A stretch of 64,000 bases of DNA, taken from positions 137,916,508 through 137,980,507 of the forward strand of contig CM067374.1 in the NCBI GenBank assembly GCA_034401795.1, given 5' to 3'. Positions 10,793 through 22,222 of this stretch are shown piece after piece. Both the position numbers and the translations under genes were made by a program. The DNA is from Chaetoderma sp. LZ-2023a. Its lineage: Eukaryota; Mollusca; Caudofoveata; Chaetodermatida; Chaetodermatidae. The notes below the pieces were generated by a model. That model saw nothing but the letters and a program-made list of their open reading frames with translations, was not told the origin of the DNA and ran no database searches. Within the stretch, counting starts at the first letter, position 1. Every line of letters begins with the position of its first letter.

Positions 10793-10816
10793 ATGGAAGG
10801 AGCCGCTGATATCCAG
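10793..10816 (+). CDS. Possible 5' mini-exon of DIRS ORF1 (copy 1)
   Basis: ATG plus seven codons ends in CAG followed by GT. An equivalent ATG...CAG|GT occurs at the same place in copies 2 and 3, where copy 3 is longer by exactly one codon. Downstream, ORF1 has no upstream ATG and is preceded in all three copies by an AG that belongs to an in-frame TAG. A 766-bp intron (10,817-11,582) would join the two in frame. The donor (GTTGTA) is far from consensus, so this is a hypothesis. Confidence 0.35.
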
Positions 10817-11582
10817 GTTGTATATTTCCATGTTATTCCATCGTTAAAAGACATAAGTCTTCAAAATTTCGTCTGTGTTGCATGTTCCAATTTCTGACCC
10901 CGAATCTGTGTGTTAACAACGAAATATGCCAAATTGGTCACCTTCCTTTAACACCAACAGGTGATCCTCAGATATGAAATAAGGTGTTGGGTATACAGTG
11001 TTTTAACACGAAAATCGGCTGACGTCGTTCTCCGTATGATCCGAGCGGATGATGTCACACCCGAGTTGTCTCGGAATTTTATATGAAGAAAATGTTTCAT
11101 TAATTCACGCATCTGATTCTGGGTGCTGCGTACTGTATTGGTACCAGAAAAACTTTGGAATTTTCAAGTTTTGCGTGTTATCACGATCTGTTTGCAATGA
11201 TCGGTGGTTTCAAAATTCTTGATTAAGATGTGTGGTCTGCGGTTTTAATGTATTCTACAGCAGTTTGTTTCATTTTGTTGTTTCTTCACATATCGTGTTG
11301 GCCTTCGTTAGGAGTATAATTTATATTGATTAGTAAATATGCCCCGAATGCTATGCGAAATTGTTCCTGGTTCCATCTATACATCCTTCAGGATCAGTAT
11401 ATGGATGTATCTTGCCCGCTTCATCTTTGTCATCATAATCAATGCGATCTTTGCTGTAGCATTGCGGGGTGGGGTGATGGAGGGTTACAATTAATTTATG
11501 GTCAAATCTTTTGAAAATTATTTTTCTGCCTTCCATTCCTGTTCGTTCCGCTTGCTTATTGTAGGTTTGTGCTTATTTATAG

Positions 11583-13673
11583 GCCAAGCCAGCCCCGCCA
11601 TCATGTGACAAGTACCATAAGTTCATGAGGGTCTTGTTCAAGGACCATGTCTGTTTTAGGTGTACCAAATATAATCTTGATAATAGGTGTGACATTTGTG
11701 CAGAGTGGTCGTCCGATATGATGGTCAAGTTCCTTTCCCAGAAGGACTTGGCATGGTCTGACGCGGGGTCAGGCGGTGTGAAATTAAATCATGGAGCATC
11801 TGTTTCAGCCCCTGGGGGCACTCCACGTCTGCAACCAGAGGTTGCAGAGATGGCACCTCCGGCGTGGTTTGGACCTGCTATGCAAGGCTTCTTGCATAGC
11901 GTCCTTCCTATGCTGGTATCGTCCCTGCTACCGAAAGTTGGAGGACAGTCTCTTCCCATGCTTGGTACGGACCCTGTCCTTGGACAGGGTTCTGGACCGG
12001 CTACCGAGGAAGCCATCTCGTATGGCTCCTTGGCAGTCCCATCGGGCTCCATCCTGATGGGTTCTGTCTCTCTGCGGCCATCTCCGGGTGGTCAAGTAGT
12101 GGTGGCCAGTCCGTTAGACATGGGAGCAGTCCGCCAGGACGGCTCCAGTGCTTCCTCGTCTGGTGACGACTCTTCGGAGTCTGATGACGAAGAGGCAGAG
12201 GAGGAGAGATTGCTGTGGCCTGAGATGCCACAGGTGGTGAGCATGGGGGTCGATTCCATCCTGGACGGAACTGTCCTCCATCTGTCCGGCTTGGCGCAAG
12301 CCAGCACAGCAGCTCCGCCCGTGGTTGAGGCCACTATGCAACCGGGCACCGGTCCCATGCTGGTTAGTTTGCCGCCAACCAACACAGTGACGGGTGTGGC
12401 TGGCTAGGCGTGGTATCCACCTATCTCGCTTGGTCCAGCGGTCAGGCATGGGGTGCCGTTGGCGCCCGTGTATGGCCATGGTTCCTCAACCACTACGGGT
12501 TCGCACGGTTTTGCGTGCAGGCCTACTCCATGGACTGGTGTTTTCCATGGGGTGGCCGCAGAACCGTATGGTACCGGAGTTCCTGGCGTATCAGCAATGG
12601 CTCCTAGCTGGGAGGCCGTTGCTGGTAGGGCCATGAGCACGTCAATGGGTGACGTGTTCACGGGAGTGTCCTGTTCAGAGACAGACTGGTCGGAGGCTCT
12701 GGCTTGGCTCGCTAGAGGGGACCCATCTGTGGTTTCGACCATGGCCGAAGAGGATGCACCCCGTCCATCGGTTGCATCGATTATGACGGGGATTTTGCCC
12801 ACAGCCCGGATCCAGTCTATTGGACTGGATCCAAGGTTTATGGAGTTGTTAGATGCTATTTATAGCAAGCAGCTCCTGATCAAGGGCCAGCTGCCTGCGG
12901 CCTCCAGGAGGTGTGGGCAAGATGTCATATGCCACGGGGGGAATACGACAAATATGGTGTTGTACCAATGGTCACTGAGGAGGATCGGTAGGTGCTGGGA
13001 GTCCAGAGTGTTAGAGCGGGTTGCCCCACTCTGGCGCTGGTGGACAAGTCCCAGGTGCACCATGATGAAGCCCTGTCCCTCACTCTTATCCCCTTCTTCA
13101 GTCGGTGTGGGCTGAAGCGTGGGCAGCCCACCCTGTGCCACCTGGGACGCTATCGTGCGTGAATGATGGCCTGGTGAAGTCGATGGACGCATTGGCAAGG
13201 GTGCAGGCGCAAGTGACAAAGTCTAGGAGGCAGACGGTCCTTGACCATATGCGTCCAGCTACGGCCTTAGGGAGCATCTTCTCGGGATGCCCATTACTGG
13301 CCCTAGCATCTTTGGTGGTCAAGCGTGGGCCATCTTAGAAGACACCGCCATCATCGCACAGAATTGGTTAGCGGTGAATCTGCAGTTGGAACTAGTGCGA
13401 CAGACACATGCACTAGGGGCTGTGGCCAAGCCGCTAACCGGGCAACCTTGTAAGAAGCAGAAAAAGCATAAAAGTAAGGCGAAAACCAAGCCTGGTACTG
13501 CTTCTGCTTCTACTGGGTCTTCTCAGCCGCCTCTGGCGAAGAAGGCCAAGAAGGTTGTGGAGGCTCCTGCCCACCACACTGTTGCCACTGACCGCCCAAG
13601 AAGTGGGAAGGGCAAGGGGAAGGAGACAGGTAAGTCCTCAAAGGGCGGAAAGAAGGGAGTGGATCGTACCTGA
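11583..13673 (+). pseudogene. DIRS ORF1 (gag-like), copy 1
   Basis: The N-terminus resembles the Cys-rich finger of DIRS/Ngaro gag-like proteins (CFRC, RCDIC). The first Cys pair is damaged here: the second Cys is Tyr. An acidic Ser/Asp/Glu run follows (about 12,160-12,210), then a conserved middle (ETDWSEALAWL) and a very basic C-terminus with KKQKKHKSKAK and Gly-Lys repeats. The frame is broken by a TAG at 12,405-12,407, where copy 2 has CAG, and by a frameshift near 12,905. Expected role: nucleic-acid-binding structural protein of the replication particle. Confidence 0.8.
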
Positions 13674-13789
13674 TGGTACGAGGGCTCCCTTCGTATCTGC
13701 CTGGACCGCACGTGTGCGACAGGAACAGTGGTGCCAGTTAGACCGGTCAAGTCAAGACCAAAATGGTTCTCTCTCTATCTCTCGTCAAG

Positions 13790-15480
13790 AGAGAGGGCGG
13801 GATGGGGGGGGGGGAGCGAGGAAGCGAATCGTGAGCCAGACACCTGCATTAGGCATCAATGCGTCTATAGTGGGTGGAAGGCTCATGCGTTTCATCGAGG
13901 CTTGGCGAGCTGTGACGTCAGACAGTCTGGTCCTAGGATGGTTATCCCAGGGGTACATGCCAGAGTGGTGGGATTTCCCACCACAAAATCTGTCTTTGGC
14001 ACCAGTCTGGACTCCCGTGCCAAGCGAGCCAGACAAGTTAGAAGCCATTCAAAACGAAGTGTCAGGTTTGCTTCTGAAGGGAGCAATAAAACCAGCAAAC
14101 CAGAACATTCCAGGCTTCTATTCGAACATGTTCCTTGTTCCCAAGAGCACAGGGGGAGGGGTTGGGTGGGGGTGGGGTGGGTGGTGTGGGGTTGGGGGAG
14201 GGTGGGGTTGAGACCCATTCTCAATATCAGGCCAATCAATTGGTTTATCCATATGCCTCAGTTTCAGATGGGAATCCAAGGTCGGTAATGGCAGGATTGA
14301 GGAAGGGAATGTGGTGTGTATCGATCGATCTGAAAGATGCATATATCCACATTCCAATGAACGGGAGTTGTCACAGGTTTCTGAGATTTGCATTTCAGAA
14401 TCAGGTGTGGGAGTTTGTAGTCCTCACATTTGGCCTGTCGACAGCTCCACGGGTTTTCACCAGAGTGGTCCTTGCGGCGACAGCGTTTCTCAGAAGAGAG
14501 AACATGGCACTTCATACCTACATAGACGATGATTGGCTTATCAAAGCAGACACGCCAGTCAAGTTAGAGGTGGATACTGCTCTGACTCTGAAGTTGCCTT
14601 CAGATCTAGGCTGGATAGTCAACAAGGAGAAATCCGAGTTGACACCCACTCAACAGTTAGTTTATTTAGGGATGCGATTCGATCTCGAGGAGGGCAGGGT
14701 TTACCCGTCAGAGCTCAGAGTGGTGTCTCTGTTAGCCATCCCCAAGAGTTTTCGATTGGGGAACCGCATTCAGGTGAGGCGGTTTCTTCAGATGCTGGGC
14801 ATGATGGTCTCCATGGAGCAGGTAATCCTGTACGCTGCTCTGATGCGAAGACCTATCCAGTTGTATTTGATGTCTCTGTGGAAACAGAGAACAGAACCCC
14901 TGTCAAAGCTGTTGCCAGTTTTGGAGCCATTAATGTCGCATCTTGTATGGTGGAAAAAGCGTCAGAATCTCCTAATCTCCAAGAGAGCCAGCTGCATATC
15001 AATCTGTTGGAAATGATGGCTGTGGAACTGGCGTTGGAAAGATTTCCTCCAAAAGTCAGTGGCAAGGCGATATTGATACGGTCAGACAACTCGACAGTAG
15101 TATCATACATAAATCGCCAAGGCGGGACCAAGTCACCCACACTATGTGTGCAGGTGTGGCACTTGATTCAATGGTGCAGGAATTACTCGGTTGTTTTGAA
15201 AGCAGCTCACATTCCTGTGCGATTGAACATTCTGGCAGATGCTTTTTCTCGGAGACTGAGGATTCTGCCAACAGAATAGTCTCTCAACCCTCCAGCTCTT
15301 CACAGGATCTTCGAGCATTGGGGCAAACCCAATGTGGACTTGATCGCCACAAAGGAAAATGCTCAAATCATGACTTATGTCTCGCCAATTCCAGATCCAA
15401 ATGCCGTTGATACAGATGCTCTGGCGATAAGCTGGAGAGGGATACACGCTTACGCGTAGCCACCCACCATTCATCTGCCG
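13790..15480 (+). pseudogene. DIRS RT-RNase H ORF, copy 1
   Basis: RT blocks are visible in several frames: GAIKPANQNIPGFYSNMF, SIDLKDAYIHIP, TFGLSTAP and the catalytic YIDD box at 14,519-14,530. An extra Asp codon follows the box, so the motif reads YIDDDWL. RNase H follows with NLLEMMAVELAL and IRSDNSTVVSYINRQGG, but the first catalytic Asp segment has been deleted near 14,975. The conserved post-RNase H domain starts after a TAG (15,277-15,279) where the other copies have TGG. A G-rich insertion at 14,150-14,212 also shifts the frame. Confidence 0.88.
14150..14212 (+). repeat. G-rich simple repeat inside DIRS RT
   Basis: About 60 bp of GGGT/GGGGTTG runs are present here. Copy 2 at the equivalent place (39,068-39,090) has only one short G run. 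Many G-triplets on one strand could fold into quadruplexes. Confidence 0.85.
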
Positions 15481-15676
15481 AAGATTTTGGTGAGGATCAG
15501 GGAGGAATCGTGCCTGGTCCTGCTAATAGCTCAATTTTGGCCCCGTAGGTCGTGGTTCACGGATCTTCTGGATCTGCTGGGGGACAATACACTGCAGTTA
15601 CCCAAGATTCCGAACATAATCTCCCAGACCAAGGGACACTTCCTACACGAGCGTCTCGAATGTTCAAATTGACTGC

Positions 15677-16530
15677 GTGGATGTTATCAAACAATGTTCC
15701 ACATCGGAAGGCTTTTCTCGACAAGCTGCAGATTTCATCGCAGCTGTGAGGAGGTCAACCTTCAAGTCCTATAACAACAAGGTTAACAGATTTGCAGACT
15801 GGTGTGAAGGAAAGGGTATTGATACCTTTCAATCCACTATTCAGCAAAAGCAGACTCTCTGTGAGCTGTTCCTTTCAGGACTAGCTCCTGTCACAATTGC
15901 TGGATACAAGTCAGTTTTGGCATCTGTTATCCCTTGTCTAGCCAACAGGAATAGCCCAGAGGTGGCCCAGTTAAATGTGATGGTGAAGGGAATGAGCAAT
16001 CTCTGACCGAGACAAGCGGTAGTCATTCCAGCCTGGAGTCTATCTTTAGTGCTTAATGTACTGGCCAAGTACCCTTTCGAACCCTTGGGTTCGGCTAGTC
16101 TAAAGCATTTGACTCTAAAGGCGGTCTTTCTATTGGCAACTTCATCAGCGGGAAGGCGCAGTGAGATCCATGCGCTTTCAGCAGAGAGGGACCGATTTAT
16201 TGTCTCCATAGAGGGTCTGCGTCTACTGCCAAGAGCAAAGTTTATGTCAAAGAATCAATCTCTGAAATATCCAGGCAAACCGATCATTATACCGTATCCA
16301 TAGATTCTATCTCTCGTTGGGTAGTCGAATGCATTCAGACTACCCATGAGATTGCGACTGGGCACCAGGTGCAATGCCCAAGGGCACATGATGTTCGAGG
16401 AATAGCCGCCTCGACCACCCTTTACAATGGTGTTCCGTTGGAGGACATACTGGCTGTGGCACAATGGCACTGTGAGTCCTCTTTCATGGATTACTATAGA
16501 CACCGCCAATCCACTCACTTTAGCTGTTTT
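15677..16530 (+). pseudogene. DIRS tyrosine recombinase, copy 1
   Basis: The N-terminal SAM-like half (STFKSYNNKVNRFADW) and catalytic core pieces are present. These are the Arg box (GRRSEIHAL, near 16,150), the His-x-x-Arg box (AHDVRG, near 16,387) and a Tyr-rich DYY near 16,490. This enzyme would integrate the circular DNA product without a duplication. Damage: TGA at 16,004-16,006, a deletion of about 140 bp near 16,297 between the Arg and His boxes, and a changed C-terminus after the tyrosine. Confidence 0.88.
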
Positions 16531-17048
16531 GAAACGATAGTTAAATGGCCACACTGCTCTTCTCCCTTTTTGACATTTGTAAAGCAAGAATTAAGAGACA
16601 GACATGGTGAAGCGAGAGGTTGTCAACCAGATTGTGTCACTGATGGCCGGACAAGTGCTTGGTTGAAGGCTCCACATCTGGAATCCAAATATCATGAGGT
16701 AATTCAAGATTGAGAGTTTTTTGTATTATGTGTATATATCAAGTTCATTCATCTTATATATTCATGCTCATTCCCAGGCTGATATATGCAAAGAGCAGTT
16801 AACCCTCTTAGCATATTGGGTGTTTCAGGCGAGATGCATGTTCGTATGTTCTCTCCCTTTTTCATAGGAGAATAAAAGGGGTGGTGGTTGGGGTGCAGTG
16901 ATGCGAATGTGATTCGGTCCCTTTATCTTAATGGTCCTTTTAGGTCTCCATTTGTCAAGTTTAAGTCTAAGCTCCTTCTCCAAGGGGCAAAAGTAGCAAA
17001 TGATGGCTTGCCCCTTCCCACCAGGTTACTGTCTAAATCTGGTGTATA

Positions 17049-17146
17049 TCAGAAGTAATAGAATGGTAATTATTGATCAAAGGAGAATGAAGGAAATTCC
17101 AATTTCCCTTTCTCCGAGATCTAACAATACTTACCATTCTATTACG
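17049..17146 (+). repeat. DIRS copy 1 internal complementary region
   Basis: The left half is the reverse complement of the element's left end, and the right half is the reverse complement of its right end. They meet at 17,087/17,088 (GGAGAA|TGAAGG). In the DIRS model this segment templates the junction of the circular intermediate. It lies just upstream of the right terminal repeat. Confidence 0.92.
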
Positions 17147-17195
17147 GACCCTGCCTCCCAGCCCCACCGAGGCAAGCCATGGGTATCTCTTGTTT

Positions 17196-17392
17196 GATGG
17201 ATATGTAAACAATATGAGCTTCATGGCAAACAGGTACTCGGTTGTTCGGAGCCGGGTACCCGGTTCCTGGAGCTGGTAAAGCTTACTAAGTCTACAGTCC
17301 TAGGGCCAGTTATCCAAGATAGCTTGTATCAGAAGTAATAGAATGGTAAGTATTGTTAGATCTCGGAGAAAGGGAAATTGAAATTCCCTTCA
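17196..17392 (-). repeat. DIRS copy 1 right inverted terminal repeat
   Basis: Inverted match to 10,518-10,674. It carries a right-end extension of about 37 bp (GTTAGATCTCGGAGAAAGGG onward) that the left repeat lacks but the internal complementary region contains. Confidence 0.92.
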
Positions 17393-17759
17393 GTTAATGG
17401 GCAACTCAAACTCTCCTACTACCGTCACCGGACGGAAAACTTTACAACTACTGTTTAAATTATATATCAGCTAAGAGACTATCTAATGGACATCTCCTAA
17501 ACTGTTCTGTTTCACTGTCCTGAGAGTGTGCCGTATCCGACCTGCCTGGAGAAGCTAGCTTGCGGAGACCTGCCTGCGGATGTCTGCCTGCAGAAATCTT
17601 TCCAGCTTTAGAGATCGTATCAGCTCGCACTTTTTTATGTTAGCGCCTCAATTTCAGTAACTCTTAAACTTGTTCCATACTGACGACCAATAGGTACTCA
17701 AGTAACTATACTGTTGAACGTTTAATTATTATTTCCATAAATGGTACTGATGGTTAGTC
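17393..17759. other. No gene recognised
   Basis: A short spacer between DIRS copy 1 and family R copy 3. It contains a small CCTGCC/TGCGGA-type duplication near 17,540-17,590 and nothing else recognised. Confidence 0.5.
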
Positions 17760-17946
17760 CAGTGTCACGGTGTTCCGGATCTCGTGGGACATCGCTCTGC
17801 GAAATACATAGACCAGCTCCTAAGGCCAGTGGAACTCAATCGTTCCGGTGGTGCCGTGCGACCGTTGCCGCCAAGATTAAACTGCATGGTGTCGTCCCAG
17901 CTATTAGTGTCACCGGTATGTCATTCCATGTTAATTTGAACTATGT

Positions 17947-18018
<72 letters not shown>

Positions 18019-19210
18019 AGAAATAACAGTTTGTCAAACAAGGGTAGATCGTTTGACGGTGTATGAGCATATACAATAATACATAAAGTAGAGCTAGCTA
18101 ATGTACTTTGCACGTGGAGTCGCTGGAGGTACTACACATATTCGTAAATCCGCAGAGGTATCCGCACAACTAGGGCACTGATTAACTTAATATAAGCTAT
18201 TATACCTTCATGATACAGATGAAAAGACTCCTGATGTTACGAGAGGGTTATGCCTCACGTGTGCTCTGGTCACCTAGATGCTACTTGTTGGTGCGAGAGG
18301 TAATAGCCTCGCATGGGCCTCCATCACAGGATATCTCGCTTATGCGAGAGGCAAGTGCCTCGCACGGGCCTCAGTCACAGGAAAATGCCTTCGACACTGA
18401 AGCAGAGGAAAAGAGCTGGCAAAAAGGGTCACTCTTTTGTTCAACAAAAATGCAAGGGAAAAAGTCAATCCTAGTGAAAATATAATTAACGTGATGCATA
18501 CTGGTTTATGTTAAGACTGGGTGAGCGACTCTCGGAGGATTCACACGACCCCACCTTATGTCATTCCAGGATACTGCATTGATTGGTGCCACTTTTATTT
18601 ACGTGGGCCTTCTGCTATTCCTAACCTACCACTTAGGTTTTAGAAACGAGAACTAGTTTAGGCCACAAGTGGCAGAGATTCCTATCTATCATTAGACATG
18701 GCTATCCAATGGGCGCAGACGTCCCGCTTCCCGTAGGTTGCTTTGGAAAGCATCCACCTCCATGGATAGTGGTGTACATATTACTTCACAACACATTTGA
18801 ACTGGGTGAGACTCCAGATGCCCTGCTTCATAACCACATAAAACATCACTGGACGATGGCTACATTTTGCACAAGCAAATTTAATAACTGACATATCGTT
18901 ACGGGTGGGGGTAGAGAGACGAATATCCACCGCGAGTGTCCTTCCCGTACGGGCGTGGCAGATTCCAAGATCTTGCCCAGATTCTTCAACGAGTTGGGTG
19001 GAGATGCGCGTCTCATCCACTACCAATCCTATGGACTTAACTATTGACCTGGCGTTAGGTTTATGTTCCAATATGCCCAATATGCACTGTGGGCCGGGAA
19101 TAATATATCCTACTATAAATACAATGGTTTCATCCACACTATTGGTGCACCCCATGTGTCGATTCATTATGGTAGTGATGCCATTAAGTATGTACTGCAC
19201 AGTGAGTCGT
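17760..19210 (+). repeat. Family R repeat, copy 3
   Basis: This is the longest copy, colinear with 3,590-4,850. It contains two successive units of about 52 bp at 18,292-18,330 and 18,343-18,382. Each has a small hairpin (TGCGAG ... CTCGCA) and encodes an ASHGP-like peptide in the frame 18,210-18,485. An (AT)n tract interrupts it at 17,948-18,016. The region has no recognised domain. Confidence 0.7.
17948..18016. repeat. (AT)n microsatellite
   Basis: About 68 bp of uninterrupted AT. Open frames reading Tyr-Ile repeats here are artefacts. Confidence 0.95.
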
Positions 19211-19281
19211 AGCTGGCTAGATGATATATGGTTCTTTTATCTGTGCCGAGTAGTATCTCGCCAGAAACCAATTTATCCGGT

Positions 19282-19389
<108 letters not shown>

Positions 19390-19472
19390 TATGACGATAG
19401 GTAATTTATGTGAGGGACGGCCCTGTGTGGTCTAGATAGATATCAGTTTAATATAAACCACTTACTGACGTC

Positions 19473-19950
<478 letters not shown>

Positions 19951-22125
19951 TTAAGCCTACTTAACGTTAGACAAAGATCGTCTTCCTGACACAATCGCTC
20001 AAGCCCCTGTATCAGGTCTGACGTATGGAGTAAATGCCTCAGGCTAGCGGCGCATACAAGACTGCTACTGAAGCGGAAAAGCAACTCCTAACCAAGTGTA
20101 TGACCCAAACACAAATATAACAAGACAAATCAGGACAGAACAAAAGCATTGAATAAGGACCATATCTAGTTAAGACAGGGCTGAAGAAGCAGATAGCGAA
20201 CTATGCCGACCTTCCCGTTGAAGACGCGAAGGACTCACTTGGCCTTTCCAGTCACCACATAGTTAGTTCGCCATAAGCATCTTTTGCTGTAGTCAAAGCG
20301 CCGAGAACAAGCCATTTTAGACTTGGTCCCTAGGAGCTAACGTTTCTCTGCATTAGGGTTATTTGAAAGTGACCCAGATTCACTGCTAGGCCAACTACTA
20401 TTAATAGTATTATTTCACAGTGAATTCCTACTTTGGCATAAAAGATCCTACTTTAACTGTATCACTGAAGATACTGAGGAGGTGTATGAGTCGTCCTCAT
20501 TTATTAGTCGGAAGCCATCGAAAAACCTATGCAATTTCAAGGGTCTGTTCCAAAACTAACTGAAGGCAGGAGTTAATATAATAATGCTATCTTGGCCGAA
20601 GAAGGCTGGAGTTAGTCACAAAGTGAAACAGTTGCTGTAATATTACTAATTGGTCTTTATAGACTCGTTGCCTGTATAGACTCATGTGTGGTATACACTA
20701 GACTGTGGCACTGTAAGTGAGCTTTGCAATAAACAGCCGCTTCACCAGCTGCCTCAGCTTGTTACAAGTAGCCTAGCTGAAATACAGGTCTGAGTTAATA
20801 TTTAATTAGGGTTATTGCGCCGTGTCTTCGGCACGAGTGATGGCCCTAGTGGAAATGTGTTGCTGTTAAGAACAAATTTAGGTGATGCGCTATTGACTGT
20901 TTGTAATAGGTATTTAAGCGAGTGTATATTTCTTTTGAACTAACAATAACACAAAGAAGTAAATAGTAAAAATCGTCACTCATCGTTATATTACAGTATG
21001 ACAATAGAAAGGTCTGGCTAACCTGGTTACACCTACTTGTAATCAGTGTATACAAAGTAATACAGTAAAAAAAAAAGTAATACAGTAATTGAAGAATACC
21101 TAATAGTCATCAGTGTATCTAAAAAAATAATTTGTGCTTTTTAGTCAACGGCGTACAGAAGTAAAAATGCATGCCTAGATTTACCAAGTGGCACAGTGAT
21201 TTAAACAATCATAGAAAACAGTACTTATCAGTGACAACGGGTTGAAGATCACAAGTATCAGAAAGAGTCTGGATGAGTTGTTGCCGAAAGCTGATACAGG
21301 ATAAAACACATGGGTGAAGTACTGATGGTGTGGCAGAAAAGCTTATTGAATATTGTTAGCACAAGATGAAGGGCGGCACTAGCTCAGGTGCAACATCGGA
21401 AGCAATGTTCAACAGTGAAATGGCTCAAGGTTTCATATAAGCAATCTTTAAGTACTTGCAGAAAGGGCACAGATGGTATGCACTTTGGATTGACCACTCT
21501 TTTGGCATGGCCCGGACAAGAATTGGCGAGATACACATGGCCAGGATGGCATACAGTTCAATTTAGATGTGTTATGGCATTCTAAATGGCACATTTGCCC
21601 GAAGTCAAATGTTCACTATTGCGTCAACAGTAGGGCTGAAGGGACGGCTGGGTGAACCTTCTTTTAGTTTATTATTTGGCCCTTAAAGAAGGGCCATCCA
21701 AAAACTTCCTCAGAAGGTGTGATGGAACCAGTCTCCGATCACATCAACAGGTAGTTTAAAGTAATTACACAGGTATAGATCGCCAGAATGGTTTCTCTGC
21801 ATAGTGCTGGAGAGACTCAGTTGAATGATAACCATAACAGACTACCTTCCTATCTCAACTAACGAATATTTTGTATTGATTTGGCTGGCGTATAGTTCAG
21901 GTCCCTGTTAAACAAGTCGCATTCACATCTAATGAATCATAGAAGTCATTGGTTTGGTTGGCGTCTATCGAGTCCCTGATTCCCGGTCCCATTCATGCCA
22001 TCTAGGCTGGTTTTATTTCAGTCTGTTATTGGTAACTTCCCCAGCTTTTAACTGGTACCCATTTATACTCCTGGGTGGTGAGAGGCACCGAGGAGTGAAG
22101 GAGATTGCCTATATTTCTAGTGATT
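19951..22125. other. No gene recognised
   Basis: Moderately AT-rich sequence without convincing ORFs, tRNA or tandem structure, apart from a short duplicated AAGTAATACAGTAA motif near 21,055-21,090. It may be old, unrecognisable repeats. Confidence 0.5.
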
Positions 22126-22222
22126 TCGTCACTTGGCCGAACAGAGACGTGATCCCGGGGTCGCCGGTTACACAGCTCTGCTCTTTACCGCCTGAGCTAC
22201 TGCCTCCTCTAACGAATCATGG
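22126..22222 (-). repeat. tRNA-derived SINE-like sequence (minus strand)
   Basis: On the minus strand, TAGCTCAGGCGGTAAAGAGC (plus 22,180-22,199) is a near-perfect tRNA A-box region. It is followed at about the right distance by a degenerate B-box region CCCCGGGATCA (about 22,150-22,162). No intact tRNA cloverleaf or CCA end is visible. This fits the head of a SINE rather than a functional tRNA. Confidence 0.5.

Larger units (their letters stand above)
10503..17392 (+). mobile_element. DIRS-type retrotransposon, copy 1
   Basis: The element has inverted terminal repeats and an internal complementary region whose centre joins the reverse complements of both ends. Its order is gag-like ORF1, RT plus RNase H, then tyrosine recombinase, and it has no integrase. 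This is the DIRS architecture. The ends, TTCTCC on the left and CCTTCA on the right, are deduced from the circle junction in the internal region. Length is about 6.9 kb. No flanking duplication is visible, as expected for recombinase-mediated insertion. Stops, frameshifts and deletions affect every ORF. Confidence 0.93.

Noticed and set aside
12092-12802. Minus-strand frames antisense to DIRS ORF1
   Set aside because: They are shadows of the GC-rich plus-strand coding frame. The same antisense frames are not conserved in length among the three copies.
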